Positions 30,481 through 38,827 of a stretch of DNA of 64,000 nt are shown here, piece after piece (within the stretch, counting starts at the first letter, position 1; each line of letters opens with the position of its first letter). The translations under genes were made by a program, and so were the position numbers. The stretch is from the NCBI GenBank assembly GCA_902775555.1, contig CACYMQ010000001.1:146201-210200 (forward strand), in the 5' to 3' direction. This DNA is from an uncultured Lachnospiraceae bacterium (GTDB lineage Bacteria; Bacillota; Clostridia; Lachnospirales; Lachnospiraceae). A model generated the notes under the pieces. The model saw only the letters and a program-made list of their open reading frames with translations, was not told the DNA's origin and ran no database searches.

Positions 30481-31056
30481 CTACTGGGCCAGGGAATACT
30501 GAATGGAGTTTACCAGGTCATCCTTGAAGATGATCAGCAGGTCACTGTTCCCCTTCTTCAGCTGGATGTTATTGACACCGTCTTCCGCCTTCTGACCGTA
30601 TGCCTTCTCTACTGCCGCCTTATCGGATCCGACATATATGCCTTCGGGTGTAGCCTGTGTATCATCACGAAGAACAACGCCCGTGATAATATTCGTACCG
30701 TCCTTCTTAAAGGTAAGGACATCGAAGCCCGCATAGCTGTATACCACATCCATACCGTCAAATGCACAGCTCTCCGCTTCATAGGTATTCTTATAGGTGC
30801 CGAGTGCGGAAATGATATCATCTGCGGGTGCCCCCATGCTGATCGTTACATCGCCCTTCTTAAAGACATATCCGTCCTCTCCAGCCGGTGCCGCTCCCTC
30901 TTTCTTCCCTGAAGCCTCAGTAGCTGCCTCCGTTGCTGCAGAAGCATTTGCCTTCGATGCGGTAGTTCCCGCATCCCCTTCCTTATTCTTGCTTCCACAG
31001 CCGGTAACAAGCAGCAGCATGGCCAGTGTCAGCGTCAACAGTTTCATTTTCTTCAT
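30481..31056 (-). CDS. Lipoprotein of unknown function
   Basis: A 191-residue protein with a lipoprotein signal peptide (MKKMKLLTLTLAMLLLVTGC, lipid-accepting cysteine at residue 20). A low-complexity Ala/Thr/Glu/Lys linker (about 21-60) is followed by a small alpha/beta domain with ISMGAPADDIISALG and VYSYAGFDVLTFKKDG, a fold-unassigned type frequent in Lachnospiraceae lipoproteins. CAGGAGG precedes ATG 31056. It is 65 bases after the SGNH gene and may be the last gene of the surface-polymer cluster. Confidence 0.75.
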   Translation of the reverse strand: MKKMKLLTLTLAMLLLVTGCGSKNKEGDAGTTASKANASAATEAATEASGKKEGAAPAGEDGYVFKKGDVTISMGAPADDIISALGTYKNTYEAESCAFDGMDVVYSYAGFDVLTFKKDGTNIITGVVLRDDTQATPEGIYVGSDKAAVEKAYGQKAEDGVNNIQLKKGNSDLLIIFKDDLVNSIQYSLAQ

Positions 31057-31121
31057 GATCGTTCCTCCTGGTATTTCGTCTTTTATCATTCATTCTTCGG
31101 GTGGTATCCCGAAGATGGATC

Positions 31122-32189
31122 TCATTTCCCGTGATAATTTGTGACCGCCCCGGTCTCCCTCAACTGTTTCTCCTGGGCAGCTCTCATTTCTTCATAATAG
31201 TCGATCTTCTCCTGCCACTTTGCAGCAAGAGCGGAATCTCCCCGCCGGTCGGTGATCCCGGGCTGTTCCTTCAGGATCTTCCCGAACCAGGCACTGGACT
31301 TCTCCGCACCCGCAAGATTCAGATGAAGCCCCGCATCATAGGTATCCGTTTTGTAATCGATCCCGGTTTCATCCGCATGCTCAAGGAAATTGATATAGGT
31401 CAGCTGATTCTTCTCTGCATAATCCCGGATCTGCTGATCCCACTCCTCGAACCAGTAGGGATAACAGGATGCCGATTTGATCAGGATCAGCGTGATACCG
31501 TTTTCCTTACACAGATCCCGGATCTTATCCAGATATTCCCAGTCGATATTGCTGTAGGTATAGTCCGCCAGCGGGATCGGATCCGGGAGTTCCTCCACGG
31601 GTTTTGTGTCAACACGCATCACATATCCGTTATGGGACAGCTGCTCGGATGAAAACAGATACTCAAAATCTTCTCCCGAGAGTTCATTCCATCTGGAATG
31701 GAAACGGAGGATGGGGAACACATAGCTAAGATAGCTCTCCTCTTCCGTCATAGATGCCCTGACGGCTTCCGATTTCACGGAGGACCATCTCATCCCGTCC
31801 AGTGTCAGACGGTTATATGCCTCATTCTGCGGCTTATCATATTTCATGGAAAATACATTATACACAACGACCTTCGGCGTCTCGTAACGAAGGGTATCCT
31901 TCAGCATATAATAGGACTGCCAGATCAGCTGCTGGGGCGTCCCGCGTATCACACTTGTGATCCCATAATCCTCCCACAGCTTTATCGTGGAGAAATTGGA
32001 ATATACTTCACAGTCCCCGATAAAAAGGACATCATTATCTCCCGCATTTGCATAGTACTCCCCCGACAGCAGCCCTTCTTCATTTTCCGAGATGTACTTC
32101 GGCATCAGCAGCCGCTGCAGGAACCAGAGGGCTCCGGTCAGGCATACCAGAAAGGCCAGAACATAGATACACTTTTTCAGTTTCGTCAT
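31122..32189 (-). CDS. DltD-like membrane-anchored SGNH-fold protein
   Basis: A 355-residue protein with one N-terminal helix (about 6-24), then an extracellular SGNH domain. The first block reads VLFIGDCEVYSNF: where GDSL/DltD enzymes have the catalytic serine this one has cysteine. SVIRGTPQQLIWQSYY, KVVVYNVFSMKYDKP and DAGLHLNLAGAE follow; the last holds the D-x-x-H of the triad. Near relatives are annotated as SGNH hydrolases next to MBOAT genes. It lies 19 bases after the MBOAT gene, so it should act with it outside the membrane, as DltD does with DltB. GAGAGG precedes ATG 32189; a longer frame to 32273 lacks a site. Confidence 0.8.
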   Translation of the reverse strand: MTKLKKCIYVLAFLVCLTGALWFLQRLLMPKYISENEEGLLSGEYYANAGDNDVLFIGDCEVYSNFSTIKLWEDYGITSVIRGTPQQLIWQSYYMLKDTLRYETPKVVVYNVFSMKYDKPQNEAYNRLTLDGMRWSSVKSEAVRASMTEEESYLSYVFPILRFHSRWNELSGEDFEYLFSSEQLSHNGYVMRVDTKPVEELPDPIPLADYTYSNIDWEYLDKIRDLCKENGITLILIKSASCYPYWFEEWDQQIRDYAEKNQLTYINFLEHADETGIDYKTDTYDAGLHLNLAGAEKSSAWFGKILKEQPGITDRRGDSALAAKWQEKIDYYEEMRAAQEKQLRETGAVTNYHGK

Positions 32190-32208
32190 ATGTACCACCT
32201 CTCTTCGA

Positions 32209-33783
32209 TCAGAACTGATTATAAATGAACTGGGTGGCGTCATAACCGATGCCATACGCGCCGAACACCACAACCACCAGGATCAGCACAAGAAGAAGCA
32301 GAAAATGCAGGATCACCGGCTTCGTATCCATCCTCTGATCGATCGCTTTCCGTTCGGCGAGACAGCTGACGATAAAGATCAGGATCACGCCGATCCCTGC
32401 CACAATGAGATCCGCTGCGGTAGCACCCAGCTTAAGAAAACTCCCGTCCGAAAGTGCTCCCCAGTTTGAAGTGGTGAACGCGGACCCGACCATGCGGAAG
32501 GTCAGCGGCACATCCCTGTATACGTCCAGGATCCGGATCATCCCCATAAGCCAGAATGTGCGGACGATCTGTACACCGTTCCAGAAGGCTGTGTTGGAGA
32601 ATCCGAAGCGTTCATGGAATTTCTTATACAGAGGGTTCAGCTCCTGGGATACCAGCAGTACAAGACAGTTCAGCATACCCCAGACGATAAAGTTCCAGGC
32701 TGCCCCGTGCCATACACCGGTTGCAAACCATACGATTATGGTGGAAAGATATACGGGGATCCGCTTTCCGAGGGCCGGTCCCAACTTCTCCCGTGATTTT
32801 TTTGAGATCTTCAGCATCCAGCCACTGACGGAAATGGGATAAAAGATATAATCCTTAAACCATGTACCCATGGTGATATGCCAGCGTCTCCAGTATTCGG
32901 CAATGTTCTTTGAGAAGTACGGACGTTCAAAATTCTCCGCCACGGGGATCCCCAGCATCCTTGCCACGCCGATGGTGATATCGATCCCTCCGGTGAAATC
33001 CGCATATAGCTGCCATGCATAGAAGAAGATCGTTGCAATTACATAGACGCCGGGGTATTTATCCGTATCTCCCGTAAGTGAAGCGATGACGGGAGCCAGA
33101 CGGTCGGCGATCACCAGCTTCTTAAAGAAGCCCCATACAACTCTCAGCAGGCCGTAATAGAACTCCCTTGCATTGAAAGAATGCTGTGCAAAGAGTCCCT
33201 TGGACAGATCGTCAAAACGGCTGATAGGACCCTGGATCACCTGCGGGAAGAAGGACGTGAAGAGTGCTGCCTTCAGGGGATTTCTCTCTGCAGGGTATTT
33301 CCGTCTGTATACATCGATCACATAACCAAGACTCTGGAACATGTAAAAGGAGATTCCGAGAGGCAGGATGAAATTCCGCGGAGTAAACTCCGTCCCGAAC
33401 ATCCCGTTCAGATTCTCCAGTATAAAATCCGTATATTTGATCACTCCTAGGATCCCAAGGTTCACAAGCAGGCAGAGGACCAGTACTCCCTTCGCTCTCC
33501 GGGTCATACCGGCTTTATATGCCTTCTTTTCCTCCCTGGTGATCCCTTTATGCTCTTTTACCCAGGCATCCTGTCTTCCCCAGATGCTTTCGATCCAGAC
33601 GGTCGCTCCATAGGTGGTCAGGATCGTGATCCCCATGAAGATCAAGTACTTAGGGCCCGAATAGGTATAAAAAGCAATGCTCCCGACCAAAAGAAGCATC
33701 CACTGGACCTTCTTCGGAAGCACATAATACAGCAGGATCAATCCCGCCAGAAAGATGATAAATTGAAAAGATACAAACGACAT
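32209..33783 (-). CDS. MBOAT-family membrane O-acyltransferase (DltB/AlgI-like)
   Basis: A 524-residue multi-pass membrane enzyme that moves an acyl group from a cytosolic carrier to an extracellular acceptor. Family blocks: FPQVIQGPISRF, the arch YADFTGGIDITIGVARMLG (quoted in part as DFTGGIDI), FSKNIAEYWRRWHITMGTWF in part, and GVWHGAAWNFIVWG with the putative catalytic histidine. The hydrophobic pattern gives roughly 11-12 helices. Only 7 bases separate it from the carrier-protein gene, strong support for a carrier-fed reaction. The length is larger than DltB (about 400) and close to AlgI/PatA types. Confidence 0.92.
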   Translation of the reverse strand: MSFVSFQFIIFLAGLILLYYVLPKKVQWMLLLVGSIAFYTYSGPKYLIFMGITILTTYGATVWIESIWGRQDAWVKEHKGITREEKKAYKAGMTRRAKGVLVLCLLVNLGILGVIKYTDFILENLNGMFGTEFTPRNFILPLGISFYMFQSLGYVIDVYRRKYPAERNPLKAALFTSFFPQVIQGPISRFDDLSKGLFAQHSFNAREFYYGLLRVVWGFFKKLVIADRLAPVIASLTGDTDKYPGVYVIATIFFYAWQLYADFTGGIDITIGVARMLGIPVAENFERPYFSKNIAEYWRRWHITMGTWFKDYIFYPISVSGWMLKISKKSREKLGPALGKRIPVYLSTIIVWFATGVWHGAAWNFIVWGMLNCLVLLVSQELNPLYKKFHERFGFSNTAFWNGVQIVRTFWLMGMIRILDVYRDVPLTFRMVGSAFTTSNWGALSDGSFLKLGATAADLIVAGIGVILIFIVSCLAERKAIDQRMDTKPVILHFLLLLVLILVVVVFGAYGIGYDATQFIYNQF

Positions 33784-33790
33784 GGGTCAC

Positions 33791-34018
33791 TTACTCATCC
33801 ATCAGTTTCTCGATCAGAGCCCAAAGCGCCTCCGCCGAATTGAAATTCTCCGGAATGATCTCCGACGCGGGGATCCTTACATCAAATGTATCACTTACCT
33901 CCGTAATGAGAGATACGATATCAAAGGAATCCAGGATCTTATCATCCACAAGCGTTGTACAGGTTTCATAATCCACCTCGGGATGCAGTTCCTTTAAGAT
34001 ATCCAGCAGTTCTTCCAT
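33791..34018 (-). CDS. Acyl/aminoacyl carrier protein (DltC-like)
   Basis: A 75-residue four-helix carrier. The phosphopantetheine attachment serine is S31 in ILDSFDIVSLI; DltC and ACPs share D-S-(L/F)-D here. The protein is acidic, as expected. ATG 34018 is preceded by CGGAGG at six bases. It stands between the adenylating enzyme and MBOAT genes. Confidence 0.9.
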   Translation of the reverse strand: MEELLDILKELHPEVDYETCTTLVDDKILDSFDIVSLITEVSDTFDVRIPASEIIPENFNSAEALWALIEKLMDE

Positions 34019-34053
34019 GATCAACCTCCGTTTTCATTTACATATATTCCGTA

Positions 34054-34122
34054 AGATCCCTCGTCACTTCGTTCCTCGGGATGACATTGTTTTTCCTCGT
34101 CACTTCGTTCCTCGGGATGACA
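34054..34122. repeat. Dispersed element, two tandem copies overlapping the end of the dltA-like gene
   Basis: A 28-base exact direct repeat beginning CCTCGTCACTTCGTTCCTCG (34059-34086 and 34095-34122); the first copy is preceded by AGATC as in other family members. Bases 34100-34122 lie inside the DltA-like coding sequence. Confidence 0.8.
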
Positions 34123-35620
34123 TATATTTCTTCTTCAGCAGGCTTCGGTCCACCTTCCCGTTCGGGGTATAGGGCATGCTGTCCAGGCGGAACACTCCAT
34201 GGGGCAGCATATAGCGGGGAAGCTTCTTCTTCAGCTCCTGTTTCAGGGACAGTTCCTCCGGATCCCCCACATAATAAAGACCGATCTTATTCTTATCGGG
34301 ATCAAATACACAGCAGACGCTCCGGATCCCCTCAAGGAGTGCGGTCACGGCCTCGATCTCTCCGAGCTCGATCCGGTGTCCCATATGTTTGATCTGATCA
34401 TCCTTTCTGGAAAGGAAGATCAGTTCTCCTCTTTCATTCCTCTTTGCCAGGTCCCCGGTCTTATAAACGATCTCCGGATAGAAGGGATTCAGGGGATTCT
34501 GTACATAACTCTCCCCGGTCTTCTCCGGATTATTGAAATACCCCAGTGTAACGGAGGTTCCCCGAACCGTGATCTCACCGGCTTCACCGTCCGGCACTTC
34601 CTTCCCATCCTCCGAAAGAAGAAGGATCTCCGTATTTCGGAAGGGTCCTCCGATGGGGATCACCTCTCCCGGCTCAAAATCCCGTTCCACCCTGTAATAG
34701 CAACACATGCCTGTAGCTTCGGTAGGACCGTACAGATTGGTAAACCGCGCTTCGGGAAGCGCCTCTCTCCATAACTTCAGCTGCTTTATGGGGAAGACCT
34801 CACTTCCGAAAGCGATATTCTTCAGATATTTCGGTACCACCGTATCAAATGTGCCAAAGGAGGATACGATGGTAAGGGCCGAAACCACCCAGCATACCGT
34901 ATTGATCTTATACTCATTCAGGAATTCCACCAGTTTCACCGGGAACATGAACAGAATCTTCGGGATCAGATATGTGGTGGCTCCGAACTTCAGTGTGGGA
35001 TACAGTTCCTTAAGACAGGCATCGAAGTAAAGCGGTGTCTGGTTTCCGAATACCGTATCCTCATTAAACTCCAGCACCTCCGACAGTGTCTCGATGTAAT
35101 CGATGACGGAGCGATGACATGCCACAACTCCCTTCGGGACTCCTGTGGAACCGGAAGTGAATACAATATAGATGGGATCCACATCCAGACTCTTTCTACG
35201 GATCTCCAGCAAAGCCTCCTCATCAATCTCTTCCCGGATCAGATCCTCATACCGCATCAGCTGTTTATCATATCCCAGTTCTCTGGCGTGACCCTCCGTC
35301 TCCTCATCACAGATGACCGCCCGGGGGTTCAGTGTATCAAAGATCAGCCGGATCCGATGTACCGGCATCTCCTCATCAATGGGGACGTAGTAACAGCCTC
35401 CATACAGCACGCCGAAGAATGCATTTACCATATTCGGATGCTTTCTCATATAGACCACTACCGCTTCCCGGTAGAACCCTCTTTTATGCAATGCACTTCC
35501 GATGGCCTTCGCACCATCGGACAGTTCACGGAAGGTGATCCCCTCCTCTCCGTTGGAGAAAGCAGTTTTATCCGGGACCCTGTCTATAGTCCCTTCCATA
35601 TATTCCAAAACATTCGTCAT
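34100..35620 (-). CDS. DltA-like amino acid/acyl adenylating ligase
   Basis: A 506-residue ANL ligase that would activate a carboxylate with ATP and load it on the adjacent carrier protein. Seen: TSGSTGVPKG (155-164), D200 in YFDACL, which in amino-acid-activating domains binds the substrate amino group, YGPTEAT (297-303), YKTGDLAKRN and the C-terminal lysine K489 in NGKVDR. DltA normally has FCGE before the YGPTEAT block; here it is FGSE (271-274), without the cysteine tied to D-alanine selectivity. So an amino acid is likely, D-alanine uncertain. GGAGA precedes the ATG. The last residues (SSRGTK) and stop come from a repeat element. Confidence 0.88.
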   Translation of the reverse strand: MTNVLEYMEGTIDRVPDKTAFSNGEEGITFRELSDGAKAIGSALHKRGFYREAVVVYMRKHPNMVNAFFGVLYGGCYYVPIDEEMPVHRIRLIFDTLNPRAVICDEETEGHARELGYDKQLMRYEDLIREEIDEEALLEIRRKSLDVDPIYIVFTSGSTGVPKGVVACHRSVIDYIETLSEVLEFNEDTVFGNQTPLYFDACLKELYPTLKFGATTYLIPKILFMFPVKLVEFLNEYKINTVCWVVSALTIVSSFGTFDTVVPKYLKNIAFGSEVFPIKQLKLWREALPEARFTNLYGPTEATGMCCYYRVERDFEPGEVIPIGGPFRNTEILLLSEDGKEVPDGEAGEITVRGTSVTLGYFNNPEKTGESYVQNPLNPFYPEIVYKTGDLAKRNERGELIFLSRKDDQIKHMGHRIELGEIEAVTALLEGIRSVCCVFDPDKNKIGLYYVGDPEELSLKQELKKKLPRYMLPHGVFRLDSMPYTPNGKVDRSLLKKKYMSSRGTK

Positions 35621-35652
35621 TTTTCCGTCTCCGAGATCCTTGATCTCTGTCT

Positions 35653-36981
35653 TTATTTGACCGTGAGGATATAATCCCCGTCCTTATACTCTACCGAAAC
35701 CGGACTCACCAGGGGGGTGGCCGGATACGGATTCTCCTTCAGTTCATACAGATGCGGGCGCCACTTGTCCGCCCATGCCTTGAGTTCCTGATCCGTGGCA
35801 AGGAAAGGAACAAACTGCCTGATATAGATCGGAGACGGATCCATATTGTACCAGTTTCCGTCAACATTTACCTTCAGCCAGTAATGGGTTCCCGTTTCCG
35901 TATTCTTCTCTATCATGACAGACAGGAATCCGGCGCGTTCCATCAGGATCTTACATACAAGAGCATGGGTATAACAGTCTCCGCTGTTCCCCTCCAATCC
36001 GAGGATTGCCTGATCCGCATCATTTTCATGGGACCCGGTCTGGATCCATGGGATCTCAAGACGTGTCCAGCGGAAGATGGCAAATGCCTTCTCGATATCC
36101 GTCATCCCGTCCTTAAGGATGAGGCGAAGACGTTCATCCGCCTTGGAATACAGCATCTCCACATCCTGATAATTGGCAGGCTTCTCTTCCACGTGAACCT
36201 TGATGGTCACATTACTGCTCCTTCCGCAAAAATCCGTCGCGGTATAGGTCACAGGATACACCCCCGGAACATCCTGATTAACTGCCGAATTGTCGATGGT
36301 CAGGACCGGATCCGGATCCAGTGCATCTTCGACGGTGATCCCGTTTCGGTATGTGATGGATTCACCGGTATAAATGGTACGATCGTCCGCTCCGTTGATC
36401 ACCGGAACCTTCGTCTCATCGTATACCGTCAGCTTTGCCTGAAGAAGTGTAACATTTCCTCCGAGATCCTCCAGACGGATACTGACATTTTGTATGCCTT
36501 CTTTGGAGACATCCGGTTCATTGGCATAACTGACACTGATCTCCGTCACATCATCATACGACAGGAGAAACTCCTTCGGCCTGGGTTTGTCACCCACCTT
36601 CACCATCAGATCCTCCGTCTCCGCAACCGGTGCTGTCGTATCCCGGATCGACAGTTTCGATTCCGCATGCAGAAAGAGCCAGGAAAAATCAATGGTATGA
36701 TCCCCCGGCTTCCTCATATTGACAGCCTCCAGATCTGTATTGCAGTTCACGCTGATATCGGGATCATAAAGGAAGTCCTCCACCGCCGGAGTTTTCGATC
36801 CGGCTTCCAGTGTCAGCTCTTCACGGATATTTGAATAAAAACGATATACAAGATATGCACCTACAACTATTAATATGACCAACGTCGGTATCAGGAGAAT
36901 AAGCAGTCTTTTTCTTCTTTTCTTCCTTGAAGCGATCTGGATCTTCTCCAGCACCGACGCCTTTGTACTCTTTTCATCCAT
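35653..36981 (-). CDS. Membrane-anchored transglutaminase-like protein with Ig-like domains
   Basis: A 442-residue protein. A basic cytosolic start (KKRRKR) is followed by one transmembrane helix (about 26-48). The extracellular part has two or three Ig-like/HYR-type repeats, for example VPVINGADDRTIYTGESITY (read in part) and PGVYPVTYTATDFCG. The C-terminal third is a transglutaminase-like domain with Cys in NSGDCYTHALVCK, His in TGTHYWLKVNVDG and Asp in WYNMDPSP, the full Cys-His-Asp triad. These domains act as peptidases or cross-linkers of wall-associated proteins. The ribosome site is distant (GGAG 13 bases). It is 32 bases upstream of the dltA-like gene and so belongs to the cluster. 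Confidence 0.85.
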   Translation of the reverse strand: MDEKSTKASVLEKIQIASRKKRRKRLLILLIPTLVILIVVGAYLVYRFYSNIREELTLEAGSKTPAVEDFLYDPDISVNCNTDLEAVNMRKPGDHTIDFSWLFLHAESKLSIRDTTAPVAETEDLMVKVGDKPRPKEFLLSYDDVTEISVSYANEPDVSKEGIQNVSIRLEDLGGNVTLLQAKLTVYDETKVPVINGADDRTIYTGESITYRNGITVEDALDPDPVLTIDNSAVNQDVPGVYPVTYTATDFCGRSSNVTIKVHVEEKPANYQDVEMLYSKADERLRLILKDGMTDIEKAFAIFRWTRLEIPWIQTGSHENDADQAILGLEGNSGDCYTHALVCKILMERAGFLSVMIEKNTETGTHYWLKVNVDGNWYNMDPSPIYIRQFVPFLATDQELKAWADKWRPHLYELKENPYPATPLVSPVSVEYKDGDYILTVK

Positions 36982-37020
36982 CGGATAAACAATACTCCAT
37001 CCTAAAAATAAAGTTCCGTA

Positions 37021-37941
37021 TCAATCACGGGATCCTGATAAATATTCCTTATACGGAACATCCGGTGCAAACTGGAAATCATGCCATACACCCCTCTCCT
37101 CCACCGGAGGAAATTTCATGTAGTCATCTCCGTAGCTGTCTCTCAGGAACCTGTCATACCCTACGGGTGCCGGGACCTTCAGGAACTCAAAATCCAGCCA
37201 TACCGTGGATCGGAAGATCTTCTTATCACTGATATACTCATCTCCGTAACGGAAGGGAAAGCTGATGAGCCCGACTTCCCTGCTATCCTTCCACCGGTGC
37301 CGTATGGCCGTTCCGTTTACCTTCTTGTATACCGATACGGGATCAAAAGAAATGAACGGAAGATGAAGGATCTTATGTGCAAGCCTGGTCAGCTTATTGG
37401 GATTTATATTGAACACATAAGCATTTGCCAGGATATTTCTGGTCTGATTTAAAAAGAGGACCCATTTTCTTTCAAGTCCCTTCTTCGGAGCTCCGTCCAA
37501 CGGCATGATATCCACATAGATGCCGTTATTGCATTTATTCTTTCCGGATACCATGATCCCTGTGGTGTTGCTGTTTCGAAGACGCGCAAAGGGATTGTAG
37601 TAATCCACATCCGACTGCGGGGTCTGAAGGAAATACGGTTCCGGAAATTCCGTCTCCAGCTGAAGCAGCTTCTGATAATCCGCTCTCGGCATTACCACAT
37701 CAAAATCATCATCCCAGGGAATGAAGCCCTTATGGCGCACCGCACCGATCAGGGTTCCGTAAGAGATCCAGTATCTTAAGTGATGCCTTTCACATACCTC
37801 GCTTATTGCCCGGAACAGATCCAGTTCGATCGCCCAGACCTTCTTCATCTCCGTCGGCACTTCATAATCACAGCGCACCTCCGGCTTCAGGAAGTCCTTT
37901 GGAAGGAATCCGTTTTCCAGCAGTCTTTCACATTCTGTCAT
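37021..37941 (-). CDS. LicD-family phosphotransferase
   Basis: A 306-residue LicD protein, a family that transfers phosphocholine or related phospho-groups onto surface glycans. The signature is ISYGTLIGAVRHKGFIPWDDD (given in part: GTLIGAVRHKG and PWDDDFDV), followed by MPRADYQKLLQLE. The family's nucleotidyltransferase fold uses these aspartates for metal. GGAGG lies 11 bases before ATG 37941. With the SDR and ATP-grasp genes just upstream it suggests that this cluster builds a modified polymer. The real donor is unknown; no choline kinase or cytidylyltransferase is in view. Confidence 0.9.
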   Translation of the reverse strand: MTECERLLENGFLPKDFLKPEVRCDYEVPTEMKKVWAIELDLFRAISEVCERHHLRYWISYGTLIGAVRHKGFIPWDDDFDVVMPRADYQKLLQLETEFPEPYFLQTPQSDVDYYNPFARLRNSNTTGIMVSGKNKCNNGIYVDIMPLDGAPKKGLERKWVLFLNQTRNILANAYVFNINPNKLTRLAHKILHLPFISFDPVSVYKKVNGTAIRHRWKDSREVGLISFPFRYGDEYISDKKIFRSTVWLDFEFLKVPAPVGYDRFLRDSYGDDYMKFPPVEERGVWHDFQFAPDVPYKEYLSGSRD

Positions 37942-37994
37942 GTTCGTTTTATCCTCCGATGTAAAAGCTTTCCATCCTCTTTGAAAAGCATATC

Positions 37995-38765
37995 CTATAT
38001 GTACTCTCCTGCAGTGATACGGAATGTGGAGCCCGTCATCATGGAGCTGGCATCACTGAACAGATAGACCAGCGCTTCCACATAATCACTGCGCTCACAC
38101 ATGCGTCCCATAGGGAGGATCTCCGCAGCTCTCTGCCGGAGTTCTGCCTCGCTTTCTCCCAGGGAGATCCGAAGAGCCACCTCTCCCTCCGTCGGCGTCC
38201 AGCCCAGAGTCAGGTAATTGCAGCGTATCATTTCCGAGGCATACTGATGGGCGATATGCTCCATCAGGATCCGGAGTACGCCCTTACTGCAGGCATATGC
38301 CGCACGATCCTTCTGTCCGCCCCATGCATGGGCCGAACCGGTCAGCACAATACTTCCTCCGCCATTCATCCGCATATATTTCACTGCCTGCTGGCAGCAG
38401 AAAAATGCCGCTTTGAAATTCACGTCCATGACCCAGTCAAAGGTCTCCTCATCGCAGGTATCCAGCGGCGATACAGGTGTAACACCGGCGTAATTGAAGA
38501 AGCCGTCAATCTTCCCGAACTTCCGGTAGGTCTCATCGAAAAGATTCCTGCAATCCTCCACCTTCAGCAGGTCGGTATGCACGAATATCGCTTCCGATCC
38601 ATAGGTTTTGATATTCTTTACGATCTTCTTCCCGGCCTTCTCATCCCTGCCGCCGATCACGACCTTCGCGCCCTCCTGGCCACAGACCTCTGCCACGGCC
38701 CGTCCGACACCCTTGGTGCCTCCGGAGATCACGATCACTTTGTCTTTTAATCTATTCTCTGCCAT
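37995..38765 (-). CDS. Short-chain dehydrogenase/reductase
   Basis: A 256-residue SDR with VIVISGGTKGVGRAVAEVCG (TGxxxGxG-type cofactor loop), NYAGVTP in place of the usual NNAG, catalytic S (VLTGSAHAWG) and Y/K in YACSKGVL: the YxxxK motif reads YACSK and is intact. NAD(P) choice cannot be settled. GGGAG precedes ATG 38765; a TTG at 38780 is less likely. It is between the ATP-grasp and LicD genes, so its substrate is probably a sugar or polyol building block of the surface polymer. Confidence 0.88.
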   Translation of the reverse strand: MAENRLKDKVIVISGGTKGVGRAVAEVCGQEGAKVVIGGRDEKAGKKIVKNIKTYGSEAIFVHTDLLKVEDCRNLFDETYRKFGKIDGFFNYAGVTPVSPLDTCDEETFDWVMDVNFKAAFFCCQQAVKYMRMNGGGSIVLTGSAHAWGGQKDRAAYACSKGVLRILMEHIAHQYASEMIRCNYLTLGWTPTEGEVALRISLGESEAELRQRAAEILPMGRMCERSDYVEALVYLFSDASSMMTGSTFRITAGEYI

Positions 38766-38827
38766 GTTCTGTACTCCCAATCACAGGCCGTAGCCTCAAG
38801 ACTCCCCTGTCCTGCTCAGAATAACAT

